Origin: Actinomycetales bacterium
Lineage (GTDB): Bacteria > Actinomycetota > Actinomycetes > Actinomycetales > Dermatophilaceae
Reading direction: 5' to 3'
DNA length: 38,531 nt
Assembly: GCA_016710385.1 (NCBI GenBank)
Contig: JADJVX010000020.1
Location: 1-38,531 of the forward strand
Positions 17,315-28,609 of this stretch are shown here, one piece after another. Position numbers and translations under genes: made by a program. The notes below the pieces were generated by a model that was not told where the DNA came from, made no database searches, and saw only the letters and a program-made list of their open reading frames with translations. The first letter of the stretch is position 1. The number at the start of each line of letters is the position of its first letter.

Positions 17315-18465
17315 AAGCCCAGATCGCGGCCGATGAGTTCCTTCATGATCTCGTTGGAGCCGGCCCAGATCTTGGTGACCCGGGCGTCCCGCCAGGCGCG
17401 AGCGGCGCGGTATTCGTTCATGAAGCCATAGCCGCCGTGCAGTTGCACGCACTCGTCGAGCACTTCACTCTGCACCTGGGCGCTCCACCACTTGGCCTTG
17501 GCGGCGTCGATCGGCGAGAGCTTGCGCTGCGAGTGGGCCAGCACGCAGTCGTCGATGTAGGCCTCGGCGACTTCAAGCTTGGTGATCATCTCGGCGAACT
17601 TGAACTTGTTGTGCTGGAAGGTGCCGATCGGCTGGCCGAACGCCTTGCGCTCCTTGGCATAGGCCAGGGTCTCGACGAAGATCTGCTTGGCGTGCGCGAT
17701 GTTGGAGCAGGCGGCGCCGATGCGCTCCTGAGGCAGGCGCTGCATCATCGCGATGAAGCCCAAGCCCTCAGCGCCCAACCGGTTGGCGTCGGGCACCCGC
17801 ACGTTCTCGAAGAACAACTCGGCGGTGTCGGACTCGTCCTGACCGACCTTGTCGAGCTTGCGGCCGTTGACGAAGCCCGCCATGCTGCGTTCGACCATGA
17901 ACAGCGTGATGCCCTTGGGGCCCTTGCTGGCGTCGGTGCGCGCGGCGACGATGACCAGGTCGCACTGGTAGCCATTGGTGATGAAGGTCTTGGAACCGTT
18001 GAGGATCCAGTCCCCGGAGCCGTCGTCGGCTCGGACGGCGGTGGTCTTGAGGGCCGCCAGGTCGGAGCCGCCGGAGGGCTCGGTCATGCCGATCGCGCAG
18101 ATGAGCTCGCCGGAGGCCATGCCCGGCAGCCAACGCTCCTTCTGCTCCTGGGTGCCCAGGTCGACAATGTAGGGCGGGCAGACGTCGGCGTGGATGCCGA
18201 AGCAGGCGGCCGTCGCGGCATTGAAGTGAGCCCACTCCTCGGCCAGCACCGCGTTGAAGCGGTAGTCCTCGGCGCCGGCTCCGCCGAACTCCTCCGGGAT
18301 GTCCAGGCCGAAGAAGCCCTGCTTGCCGGCCTCCAACCAGATGTCCCGCGGGATGGACTTGAGGGAGATCATCTCCTCGACGCGGGGTTTGAGGCTGCGC
18401 TCGACGAACTCGCGCGCTGCGGCGCGGAAGTCCTCGTGCTCCTCGGTGTAGAGAGTGCGCGGCAT
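17311..18465 (-). CDS. Acyl-CoA dehydrogenase (LCAD-like)
   Basis: This flavoenzyme makes the alpha,beta-double bond in the first step of acyl-CoA beta-oxidation. The 384-residue product shows the family order: DIPEEFGGAGAEDY, ICAIGMTEPSGGSDLAAL (flavin/substrate binding), NGSKTFITNGYQCDLVIVAA, KAFGQPIGTFQHNKF, CVQLHGGYGFMNEY and a C-terminal IWAGSNEIMKELIGRDLGL. The MCAD catalytic Glu position (YEGT) is WAGS here. LPQERIGAA resembles mitochondrial LCAD, where the base is the Glu of PQER; the tail NEIMKELI is also LCAD-like. ATG 18465 has GGGAGGA upstream. The leader holds a nested hairpin (18551-18597) and the promoter region a TetR-type palindrome shared with the divergent regulator. Confidence 0.92.
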   Translation of the reverse strand: MPRTLYTEEHEDFRAAAREFVERSLKPRVEEMISLKSIPRDIWLEAGKQGFFGLDIPEEFGGAGAEDYRFNAVLAEEWAHFNAATAACFGIHADVCPPYIVDLGTQEQKERWLPGMASGELICAIGMTEPSGGSDLAALKTTAVRADDGSGDWILNGSKTFITNGYQCDLVIVAARTDASKGPKGITLFMVERSMAGFVNGRKLDKVGQDESDTAELFFENVRVPDANRLGAEGLGFIAMMQRLPQERIGAACSNIAHAKQIFVETLAYAKERKAFGQPIGTFQHNKFKFAEMITKLEVAEAYIDDCVLAHSQRKLSPIDAAKAKWWSAQVQSEVLDECVQLHGGYGFMNEYRAARAWRDARVTKIWAGSNEIMKELIGRDLGL

Positions 18466-18550
18466 GTGGTCCTCCCGGGGACAGACTGCGGTAGCGAGCA
18501 CGGCGCGTCCGAGCGAACCGGACGCGCGCCAGGTCAGCCCTGATCGGCTC

Positions 18551-18597
18551 TGACCAGCCCAGATCGGGCCCGATCGGGCCTGTCCGGGGCCTGGTCA
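18551..18597. promoter_or_regulatory. Nested inverted repeats in the acyl-CoA dehydrogenase leader
   Basis: The outer arms TGACCAG (18551-18557) and CTGGTCA (18591-18597) enclose the 14-bp palindrome GGCCCGATCGGGCC (18567-18580). If the minus-strand transcript starts near the operator at 18614-18633, this lies in its 5' leader, ~90-130 nt before the start codon. Confidence 0.5.
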
Positions 18598-18613
18598 TCA
18601 CAGATCGACCGCT

Positions 18614-18633
18614 GACTAAGCGCTTGCTTAGTC
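18614..18633. promoter_or_regulatory. TetR-type operator, perfect 8-bp inverted repeat with 4-bp spacer
   Basis: GACTAAGCGCTTGCTTAGTC lies between the divergent acyl-CoA dehydrogenase and TetR genes. The right arm overlaps TAGTCT (18629-18634), which sits 7 nt before GTG 18642 and looks like the -10 of the regulator's leaderless promoter. Bound protein would therefore block the tetR promoter directly. Confidence 0.75.
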
Positions 18634-18641
18634 TTGCATAG

Positions 18642-19274
18642 GTGCGGCATGCTGTCCACATGTCGGCGCCCGCGAGCACGCTCTGGCCGCACGTCAGCGA
18701 AACAGCCGGCCGGCTGCTCAATGCCGCGGCAGCGGCCTTCGCCGACAAGGGTTTTCACGCGACGACCACCCGGGACATCGCCGCCGGCGCCGGCCTGTCC
18801 CCCGCCGGCGTTTATGTGCACTTCTCGTCCAAGGAGGACGTCCTCTTCCAGCTCAGCCGCACCGGCCACGAGGAGGCGCTCGAACTCATCCGGCAGGCCG
18901 TCGCGAGTTCTCCGCACCCGCACGAGCAACTCGCTGCCCTCGTGTCGGACTTCAGCGCATGGCATGCCCAGAACTACGCCATCGCCCGGGTCGTGCAACA
19001 TGAGTTCCCCCACCTGTCTCCGGAGCACCGTGTCGAGGTGCTACGGATGCGCAAACAGATCGACGCGGCAGTGCGTGGGGTCCTGCGCGCCGGAGTCGCC
19101 TGCGGCGCGTTCACAGTCGACAACCTCGGCGACACCTCCCTGGCGCTGCTGTCGATCATCGTCGACGTCGCCCGGTGGTTCGCCCCTTCGGTCAAGCGCA
19201 GCCCCACCCAGATCGGCGCGACGAACGCCGCGCTCGCCCTCCGATTGGTCGGCTACCGGCCGACGACTGGCTGA
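18642..19274 (+). CDS. TetR-family transcriptional regulator
   Basis: This 210-residue repressor has an N-terminal helix-turn-helix at ~residues 22-65: LLNAAAAAFADKGFHATTTRDIA, AAGAGLSPAGVYVHFSSKEDVLF (the TetR signature T-x-R-D-I-A ... G-V-Y-x-H-F). The ligand-binding domain follows (residues ~80-205). GTG 18642 is preceded by TAGTCT with a 7-nt gap; ATG 18660 is the alternative. The palindrome at 18614-18633 covers this promoter and lies upstream of the divergent acyl-CoA dehydrogenase, so the likely scheme is autorepression plus control of the ACAD-SDR operon, relieved by an acyl-CoA-type ligand (inference by analogy with other TetR regulators of fatty-acid genes). It is followed 8 bp later by the 2H gene. 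Confidence 0.9.
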   Translation: MRHAVHMSAPASTLWPHVSETAGRLLNAAAAAFADKGFHATTTRDIAAGAGLSPAGVYVHFSSKEDVLFQLSRTGHEEALELIRQAVASSPHPHEQLAALVSDFSAWHAQNYAIARVVQHEFPHLSPEHRVEVLRMRKQIDAAVRGVLRAGVACGAFTVDNLGDTSLALLSIIVDVARWFAPSVKRSPTQIGATNAALALRLVGYRPTTG

Positions 19275-19282
19275 GAGCCGGT

Positions 19283-19845
19283 ATGCCGGTGAGTCCCGAC
19301 CCGCGCGAAGGGCACGGCGCGCTCGTCGTTCCGGTCGCTGCACTGGAGGAGTTCGTCCGGGGCCGACACGCGCACTACGACCCGGCATACCTGTCGGCAG
19401 ACCCGAGCTTCGCGCACGCACACATCACCCTCTTGTCCCCCTTCCCCAGCTTGGAGCAGATGCCCTCCGAGAGGGACATCGTCGGCCAGATTCTTTCAGC
19501 GGCAACACCTTTCGCGTTCACACTGGAACGAGTGGCCACCTTCCCCAATGGCATCATCCACCTCGTCCCCGAGCCGTCCGAGCCCTTCGCCGCGCTCACC
19601 CGCGCGCTCGTGGCGGCGTTCCCGGCATACCAGCCCTATGGCGGGCAGTTCGGGACGGTGAGCCCCCATCTCACCCTCGACGCCGTCGGGCCGGGGGTGA
19701 GTGAGCAGCGCGTGCGCGAATGGGTGGCACCGCTGCTGCCGGCCGCCGGGTATGCCAGGCGCGCGCACCTGTCGTGGTATCAAGCTGGCCACTGCCGCAC
19801 CCTGGCGGGCTGGGAGATCGGGCCGGCGCGTGACAGCATCGGCGG

Positions 19846-19849
<4 letters not shown>
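19283..19849 (+). CDS. 2H phosphoesterase, 2'-5' RNA ligase family
   Basis: This small (~188-residue) protein has the two HxT motifs of the 2H phosphoesterase superfamily: AHITLLSPFP (~residues 45-54) and SPHLTLDAVG (~residues 130-139). Members ligate or cleave 2'-5' or 2',3'-cyclic phosphate linkages in RNA or small nucleotides; the actual substrate here is unknown. ATG 19283 (in a GTATGCC copy) is 8 bp after the TetR stop; a GTG two codons later is an equal candidate. The stop overlaps the next start by ATGA (19846-19849), so it is coupled to the UvrA-like gene and probably shares the TetR promoter. Confidence 0.85.
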
Positions 19850-22276
<2,427 letters not shown>

Positions 22277-22290
<14 letters not shown>

Positions 22291-23959
22291 GCTTTCGATA
22301 GGTGACCCGATGCGGCCGGGCCGCCTCTGGGCCTAGCCGGTCGAGCTTGTTCTTCTCGTAGGCCTCGTAGTTGCCCTCGAACCAGTACCACTTGGCTGGG
22401 TCGTCCTCGTCACCCTCGTAGGCCAGGATGTGAGTGGCGACCCGGTCGAGGAACCACCGGTCGTGGCTGATGACCACGGCACAGCCGGGGAACTCCAGCA
22501 GCGCGTTCTCCAGCGAGGCCAGGGTCTCGACGTCGAGGTCATTGGACGGCTCGTCGAGCAGCAGCAGGTTGCCGCCCTGCTTCAAGGTCAACGCGAGGTT
22601 GAGCCGGTTGCGCTCCCCACCGGAGAGGATCCCTGTGAGCTTCTGCTGGTCGGGCCCCTTGAAACCGAACTGCGAGACATAGGCGCGGGACGGGATCTCG
22701 ACCTGGCCGACCTTGATGAAGTCCAGACCGTCGGACACCACCTCCCACAGCGTCTTGGCGGGGTCCAGTCCCGCGCGGGACTGGTCGACGTAGGAAATCT
22801 TCACCGTCTCACCGACCTTGACCTCGCCCGCATCCGGCTGCTCCAGCCCGACGATGGTCTTGAAGAGGGTCGTCTTGCCGACACCGTTGGGGCCGATGAC
22901 ACCGACGATGCCGTTGCGCGGCAAGCTGAAGGAGAGCCCGTCGATGAGCACCCGGTCGCCGAACCCCTTGCGAAGTTTGCTCACCTCGATGACCTGCGAA
23001 CCCAGCCGCGGACCGGGCGGGATGGTGATCTCGTCGAAGTCGAGCTTGCGGGTGCGCTCGGCCTCGGCAGCCATCTCCTCGTAGCGCGCCAACCTCGCCT
23101 TGGATTTGGCCTGCCGACCCTTGGCGTTGGAACGGACCCATTCCAACTCCTCGGCCAGCCGCTTGGCGAGCTTGGCGTCCTTCTTGCCTTGCACCTTGAG
23201 GCGCTCGGCCTTCTTCTCCAGGTATGCCGTGTAGTTGCCTTCGTAGCCGTAGAGACGGCCGCGGTCGACCTCGGCGATCCACTGGGCCACGTTGTCGAGG
23301 AAGTAGCGGTCGTGGGTCACGGCCAGGACTGCGCCGGGGTACTGCGCGAGGTGCTGCTCCAGCCACTGCACCGACTCGGCATCGAGATGGTTGGTGGGCT
23401 CGTCGAGCAGCAGCAGGTCGGGCTTCTGCAAAAGCAGCTTGCACAGCGCGACGCGACGGCGCTCACCACCGGACAGCACCGTGACGTCGGCGTCCGGGGG
23501 CGGGCAACGCAGCGCGTCCATCGCCTGCTCCAGCTGCGAGTCGAGGTCCCACGCGTTGGCGTGGTCGATGTCATCCTGCAACGTGGCCATCTCGGTGCCC
23601 AGCGCGTCGTAGTCGGCGTCCGGCTCGGCCATCTCGAGCGCGATCTGGTTGTAGCGGTCGAGCTTGGCTTTGATCTCGCCGGCGCCCTCTTCGACATTGC
23701 CCAACACCGTCTTGCTCTCGTTGAGCGGCGGCTCCTGCAGCAGGATGCCGACCGAATACCCGGGCGACAGGCGGGCCTCCCCGTTGGAGGGTTGATCCAG
23801 GCCGGCCATGATCTTGAGGATCGTCGACTTACCGGCGCCGTTGGGCCCGACGACGCCGATCTTGGCGGTGGGATAGAACGCCATCGTCACGTCGTCGAGG
23901 ATGAGCTTGTCGCCCACCGCTTTGCGCGCTTTGGTCATGGTGTAAATGAACTCGGCCAT
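22277..23959 (-). CDS. ettA: Energy-dependent translational throttle protein EttA (ABC-F)
   Basis: This 560-residue ABC-F protein has two soluble ATPase domains and binds the ribosomal E site to gate the first peptide bond according to the ATP/ADP ratio. Domain 1 has Walker A GPNGAGKST (38-46), LSGGERRR and LLLLDEPTNHLD. A charged linker follows (KKAERLKVQGKKDAKLAKRL, then EWVRSNAKGRQAKSKARLARYEEM). Domain 2 has GPNGVGKTT, LSGGERNRLNLA and LLLLDEPSNDLD, with SHDRWFLDRV. The MAEFIYTM start and ~555-560 length are diagnostic for EttA. TAGCCT ends 7 nt before the ATG (leaderless). A longer ORF upstream to 24199 is non-coding in style. The gene ends inside the tail of the UvrA-like gene. Confidence 0.96.
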
Positions 23960-23966
23960 GCGCCGA

Positions 23967-23972
23967 AGGCTA
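23967..23972 (-). promoter_or_regulatory. Putative -10 (TAGCCT) of ettA
   Basis: On the minus strand TAGCCT lies 7 nt before ATG 23959. It fixes the ettA start at MAEFIYTM. Confidence 0.5.
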
Positions 23973-24055
23973 TCCGCAGCAGGGTATGCCGTCCGAATCG
24001 CCGAATCGCCGAGTCGCCCGGGTAACGGGCCAACCCCGCTTGCCGGCCAGGAGAA

Positions 24056-24089
24056 CCGCGGCGCGCCCTGTGCCGGGGGCACGCCGCGG
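24056..24089. terminator. GC-rich hairpin downstream of ssb
   Basis: The 13-nt arms 24056-24068 and 24077-24089 pair with one mismatch around an 8-nt loop. It begins 16 bp past the ssb stop on the minus strand and has no T-run. It separates ssb from ettA. Confidence 0.6.
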
Positions 24090-24104
24090 TCGTCTCGGGG
24101 GGGG

Positions 24105-24683
24105 TCAGCCGACCTTGGCGAGGTATTCGTCGGTCTCCGGGTCGGCGGTGGCCAGGTCGAAGCGAACGGCACCCTCCTCGGCCTGCTCCTGCTGGGCACC
24201 CATGACCGCGGTGAGCGCCGGGCGCTCGGCCTCGAAGTCTTCGAAGTCGGGGGTCTCCAGCGCAGCCAGCGACGCCTGCACCTCCGGGGCTCCCATCCGA
24301 TCGTTGGGATCGAACTGTGCCCGCACCGGCTTGCTGAACAGCGCCTGGCCTTTGGTCAGGTCATGGCCGACGGTGTGGGCATCGACCTCGACCGAGATCA
24401 TCGAGCGGCCCTCGGCGGTCGCCCAAGAGTTGACCCGCAACCGACCGTGGACCACCACCGGCTGGCCCTTGTGGACGCTGGCCACGACGTTGGCGGCCAG
24501 GGCGTTGAAGGTCACCACGGACACGAAATTGGTGCCGGCGTCGATGAAGCCGCGGGTGCCGGGGTCGTAGCGCCGGGCCGTGGAGGCGACCCGGAAGGTG
24601 GCGAACGGTCGTCCGTTCTTGGTCTCGCGCAACACCGGCTCGGCGGTGACATTGCCGACGACGGTCACATAGCTCTCGTTCAT
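24105..24683 (-). CDS. Single-stranded DNA-binding protein paralogue (OB fold)
   Basis: This 192-residue protein has an N-terminal OB fold: MNESYVTVVGNVTAEPVLRE, FATFRVASTARRYDPGTRGF, NFVSVVTFNALAANVVASVHKGQPVVVHGRL and a strand ending ISVEVDAHTVGHDL. The C-terminal half is low-complexity and acidic but ends DEYLAKVG. It lacks the DDDIPF-like tip through which canonical SSB recruits partners, so this is more likely an SsbB-type paralogue than the main replication SSB. ATG 24683 has GGGGAG upstream; a 14-codon longer ORF is unlikely. A hairpin follows the stop. It lies 157 bp downstream of the dynamin-like gene pair. Confidence 0.87.
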   Translation of the reverse strand: MNESYVTVVGNVTAEPVLRETKNGRPFATFRVASTARRYDPGTRGFIDAGTNFVSVVTFNALAANVVASVHKGQPVVVHGRLRVNSWATAEGRSMISVEVDAHTVGHDLTKGQALFSKPVRAQFDPNDRMGAPEVQASLAALETPDFEDFEAERPALTAVMGAQQEQAEEGAVRFDLATADPETDEYLAKVG

Positions 24684-24839
24684 CTCAGCTCCCCTGTCTC
24701 TATCGATCCTGTGGCGGACCGGCATACCGGCAGCTTGCTAGGAAGCAGAGGCCACCACGAGAGGCGACCGCACGGCCTGTGGATGGTGGGACTCGCGCGC
24801 AGGGGCTGGGGACAAGTCCGCCGGTGACGACAGCGTCGG

Positions 24840-26547
24840 TCAGCGCGTGCGACGTGCTCGGTCGAGAGCCTCGCGCACGACCCGATGGCGCTCTAGGACC
24901 GCCAACACCGGAGCGACGATCCGGGTGTCGGCCACCTCGGCTATGGCGTCGTGCAGTCTCCGGGCGACCACCCTGGCCCGCCGCCGGGATCCCACTCGGA
25001 CGAAGCCCCGGTTGATCGTCGCGGCAAGCAGACCGCCGACGATGCCGCCGGTCAACAGCACGAACGGCACCGGAAGCTGGCCGATCGTCGGTGTTGGCAA
25101 ATCGGGCAGCTGCAGCCACCCGACAACGAAAAGGGCTGTGAGCCAAAGAAATCCGGCGAGAGTCACCAAACCGAAGAGCCACTGGACCACGTCCATCGCC
25201 CGCCACCACACGGGCTGTCGTGCCCGTAGCGGCGTATGGATGACCGCCTGGTCGAGAGCGTCGGACAGTCCCGCCGTTCCAGGGTCGGCGGCATCGACCA
25301 CGGCATTGGCCCAGCGGACCGGCATACCGTCGGCGGCCCGATCGGCGAGTTGCCGGATGGCCAGGGACACGGCGGCCCGGGCGGCCGGTGACGGTGGCGG
25401 GATCGACGAGCGCCCGACGACGGCGCGGACATCGGTCTGGTCAATGCCCTTGATCTTGACGATGGACTTGTCCAACCTCAGCCGAGCCAACGGGTCAGCG
25501 CGGAAGCCCGACACCCACCGGGTGAACAGCCAGCCGCCGTGGGAGGTCGCTTCGCGGCGGTAGTCCTCGGCGACGGCTTCCAGCACGACCGGAACGCCGG
25601 CAGATCGCGACAGCGCCTCGACCAGCGCATCGTCGGCGGAGCCCCGCACTTCGGGCTCCGTGTCGGCGACGCCCGAGCGCAGGCGACTGGCCACGGCGAC
25701 GACATCGGCCGAGAGCCGTGCCCTGGTCGCATCGGCACCGGCAACGGCATTGGCCAACCGCTGCCGCAGCTCACCGACCCCCGCCCCGGTGCGTGCCGAG
25801 GTGACCATGACCTTGGCCGCACCGAGCCCGTCGGCGGCCAGCAGGCGGGTCAGATCAGCGCGGCAGGTCTCCACCGCGTCGGGCGTGAGCCGGTCGGCCT
25901 GGTTGAGCACGACGATCGTCACCGCGTCGTGCCCCGACAACGCGGCGACGTAGTCGTCATGCAACAGTGCGTCGGCATATTTCTGCGGATCGGTCACCCA
26001 CACAAAGACGTCAACGAGCTCCAGCACGCGCTGCGCCTCGGCCCGGTGTGCGGCCACTCGCGAGTCGAAGTCGGGCAGATCGAGCAGCACCAGCCCGTCG
26101 AGACGGCCGAAGCCGGCACCGGCCGGTGCGCCGCCGCCGTCCTGGGCGCCGTCCTGGGCGCCGTTGTCGGGACCGAGCTGGTGACGGGTCGCGACGCCGA
26201 GCCAGTCGAGCAATTCGGTGGCGGCAGCCGGGCCCCAGATCGCCGCCGAGGGCACTGACGTCGTGGGACGGCGGGCACCGATCTTGGCCAGCGGCCGGCC
26301 GACGATGGCATTGAACAACGACGACTTGCCACTGCCGGTCGCACCGGCCAAGGCCACGACGGTGTGGCCTCCGGCGATCGAGGTGCGCTCGCGGACCTTT
26401 TCGATGACGTTGACGGCATGGTCGACAGCCGAGGGGGTCGAGGTCACGACCGCCGGACTCGCCCGCTGCAGCCAACGCATCGGCCTGCTCGGCCAATTCG
26501 ACCGCGGCGACGGTGAGCCGAGCGTTGCCGGCCCGAATGGGGCTCAT
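24840..26547 (-). pseudogene. YfjP/dynamin-like GTPase, second of a pair, with one frameshift near its start
   Basis: This is a membrane-associated GTPase. After a short N-terminus (MSPIRAGNARLTVAAVELAE from ATG 26547), one base is missing at ~26462 and the frame continues as SPAVVTSTPSAVDHAVN. The G1 loop is ALAGATGSGKSSLFNAIVG, G3 is LLDLPDFDS and G4 is LNQAD. Two membrane segments lie near residues ~430-500 (VVQWLFGLVTLAGFLWLTAL and FVLLTGGIVGGLLAATI), followed by a basic tail. Dynamin-like pairs remodel or protect membranes, as DynA/DynB do in Streptomyces; that role is inferred. Its ATG overlaps the upstream GTPase stop (ATGA at 26544-26547). A start at ATG 26480 would avoid the frameshift but lacks a good ribosome site and truncates the N-terminal helix. 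Confidence 0.8.
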
Positions 26548-28281
26548 CGTGCTGCCCTGACGTTGAGCGCAGCGGCACTCAGCCGCCGCCCTTGATCGCG
26601 GGTCGCTTCGACACTCTCGACGGCATTCTGGTAGCGCAACGCCTCGTCCCCGAAGAGCTGGTCGACTCGGTCATGCAGCGCGGCCCGTGCCTTCGCGGCC
26701 AGCGTCCGCACGGCCTGGTCACCGAAGACCGCCTCGAGCAGTTTCTGCCCGAGCAAGGCCGTGCCGCCAGCAATCCCGGCCTCGGTGCCGGTCAGCCCGG
26801 CTGTATGCGCAAAGGTCACAAGCATGAGCACCACACCAAGGCCGTTAACCCCGTATGCCGCGACCTTGGCGGTGGTGCGCCGGTCGCGCCCTTCGGTGCG
26901 CACCAAGGCCAGCACGTCGTCCTGCCACTCGCGGACGAGTCGAGCGATGCGGTCCTCGAGATCCGGGGACGAGGCGGCCAGCTGCGGATTCCGCCCGACG
27001 AGAAGGGAACCACCCGGCATACCTCGCCAGGAGCGCGCAGTCGTCGAGGCGGCCGCGTGGGCCTCGGCGGTGATGAGCGCCGCCACCCCGGAGTGCAGCG
27101 CCTCACCGAGCTCATGCGCTGGCGCGGGCTGTCCCTTGACCATCGCGACGAAACGGTCGCGCCAGCGCGACACCGCTGATTCGACCTGCTTGAAGAACTC
27201 GCCGGTGCCGACGAACTCCTGCCACCGGGCCAGGACTTCACCACGCAACAGGGTCCCGTCGCTCATCCCCTTTTCGACCCCCGACCGAAGCCTGCGCGTA
27301 TGCCGCGTCGGCCACCTTCGACAGCGCCCGAGTCGCGGCATGTTGCTCGGCTGTGGCGTCGGTGAGCACGCCGATCCGGCCGTCGATCGAGTCGAGGGCC
27401 CCGCTGAGGGTGTGGCGCACGACCATGGCGCGCGCCCGGGCGTCGTGGGCCAGGGCAGTGAGCCAGTCGCGCAGGCCGGCGATCTCGGCGATCGGCAGCA
27501 GCCCGTCCGAGCCGAGCGCGACTTCGCGGACCGGGAAGACCGGGGCCAACGACAGTCCCTGCTCCTTGAGCATCCCCGCCAAATGCTCGCGGATCTCCTC
27601 GACGGCCTCCGGCGGCACCCGGTCGAGCACGACGGCGATCGACGTGCCTCGTTCGGAGGCCTGCCGCAGCGGCGCCCACGGGACGGCATCGGCATACCGA
27701 GCCGCGGTTGTCACGAAGAGCCAGAGGTCAGCGGCCGACAAGAGTTGCGCCGCGAGATCGCGGTTGGCGGCGACGACCGAGTCGATGTCCGGCGCGTCGA
27801 GCAGGGCCAACCCGCAGGAGAGGGAGGGCGAGGCCACCAGACGCACCGCTGACGGGTCTTCGGCCGTGCTGGTGCCGCCGGTCACCCGGGCCAGGCTCGG
27901 CAGCACCCGGTCGTCTTCGAACCAGCGCGCATCCTCGGGGTGATGCACCAGGACCGGGGAGCGGGTGGTCGGCCGCAGCACGCCCGGACGCGACACCACC
28001 TCACCCACCAGCGAGTTGACCAGGGTCGACTTGCCGGCCCCCGTCGAGCCGCCGACGACGGCGAGCACCGGGGCGTCGAGCGAGCGCAGCCGTGGCAGGA
28101 CGTAGTCATCGAGTTGGTGCAACAACTCCAGGCGAGTCGTGGATGCGGCGCTGGCGCCGGGCAGGTCGAGCGGCAACTGCGACCCGGCGACCACGTCACG
28201 CAGTGCCGAGACGGCGTCCAGCAGAGCAGTGAGCTCCCCGGCCGGTCCGTCCTCTCGCGCCACGGCTGTGCTTCCTTCCAC
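26544..28281 (-). pseudogene. Dynamin-family GTPase, first of a pair, with one frameshift in the middle
   Basis: The N-terminal GTPase half reads from GTG 28281 (VEGSTAVAREDGPAGELTAL). It has G1 VVGGSTGAGKSTLVNSLVGE, G3 LLDAPDIDS and VLDRVPPEA in the G4 region. At ~27280, in GGGGG/AAAAGGGG homopolymers, the frame shifts from DAAYAQASV to SGVEKGMSDGTLLRGEVLAR. The C-terminal helical half continues in that frame, with FFKQVESAVSRWRDRFVAMV and a membrane-like segment VAAYGVNGLGVVLMLVTFAH, to the stop at 26544-26546. The joined product is ~580 aa, normal for these proteins. It is coupled by ATGA to the second GTPase. A single homopolymer indel makes sequencing error as likely as true inactivation. 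Confidence 0.8.
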
Positions 28282-28449
28282 TGGTGCGTCCCCAGCGGCC
28301 GAGCGACTGCCCCGGCCGCCCCGACGCCGTCATGTGCCGGGGTGCGCAGCAGCACCTTCCGGTCAGACCCGAACCTACCGCGTTGACCCGAAAAGTCCGG
28401 GAGGACGGCCCGGTCAAGCCTATGTTGCGCTGCGCCGGAAAAGAAAGCC

Positions 28450-28476
28450 ACTCGCCCGGGCGGAAACCCGGCGAGT
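28450..28476 (-). terminator. Intrinsic terminator after tRNA-Arg
   Basis: On the minus strand ACTCGCCGGG pairs with CCCGGGCGAGT (one bulge) around TTTCCG. It is followed by the T-rich TTTCTTTT (complement of 28439-28447). It lies 37 bp past the tRNA 3' end. Confidence 0.75.
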
Positions 28477-28512
28477 ATGCCGTGGTGGCGGGTTCGGGGC
28501 GGTGGTTCGCGG

Positions 28513-28585
28513 CGCCCCCGGCAGGACTCGAACCTGCAACCTGCGGATTAGAAGGCCGCTGCACTATCCGTTGTGCTACGGGGGC
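28513..28585 (-). tRNA. tRNA-Arg(TCT)
   Basis: The complete cloverleaf on the minus strand has acceptor GCCCCCG/CGGGGGC, D stem GCAC/GTGC, anticodon loop CTTCTAA (anticodon TCT), T arm GCAGG-TTCGAGT-CCTGC and discriminator G. CCA is not encoded. The anticodon stem GCGGC/TCCGC has a C-U mismatch next to the loop. A terminator follows. Confidence 0.95.
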
Positions 28586-28609
28586 CGAGGTCGGGTGGAC
28601 CCGCCGTCG

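Noticed and set aside
17296..18543. Long plus-strand open frame opposite the acyl-CoA dehydrogenase
   Set aside because: It is the mirror of a clearly recognised gene with all acyl-CoA dehydrogenase motifs; its composition (Gly/Val/Asp-rich, no motifs) is typical of a shadow frame.
18567..18580. GGCCCGATCGGGCC as a stand-alone regulator operator
   Set aside because: It is nested inside a larger dyad in the likely leader, so it is reported as part of that structure rather than as a separate operator.
28282..28437. A sigma-70 promoter for the GTPase operon with TTGACC and TAGGTT hexamers
   Set aside because: The spacing between them (~34 nt) is far too long, and no better pair was found.
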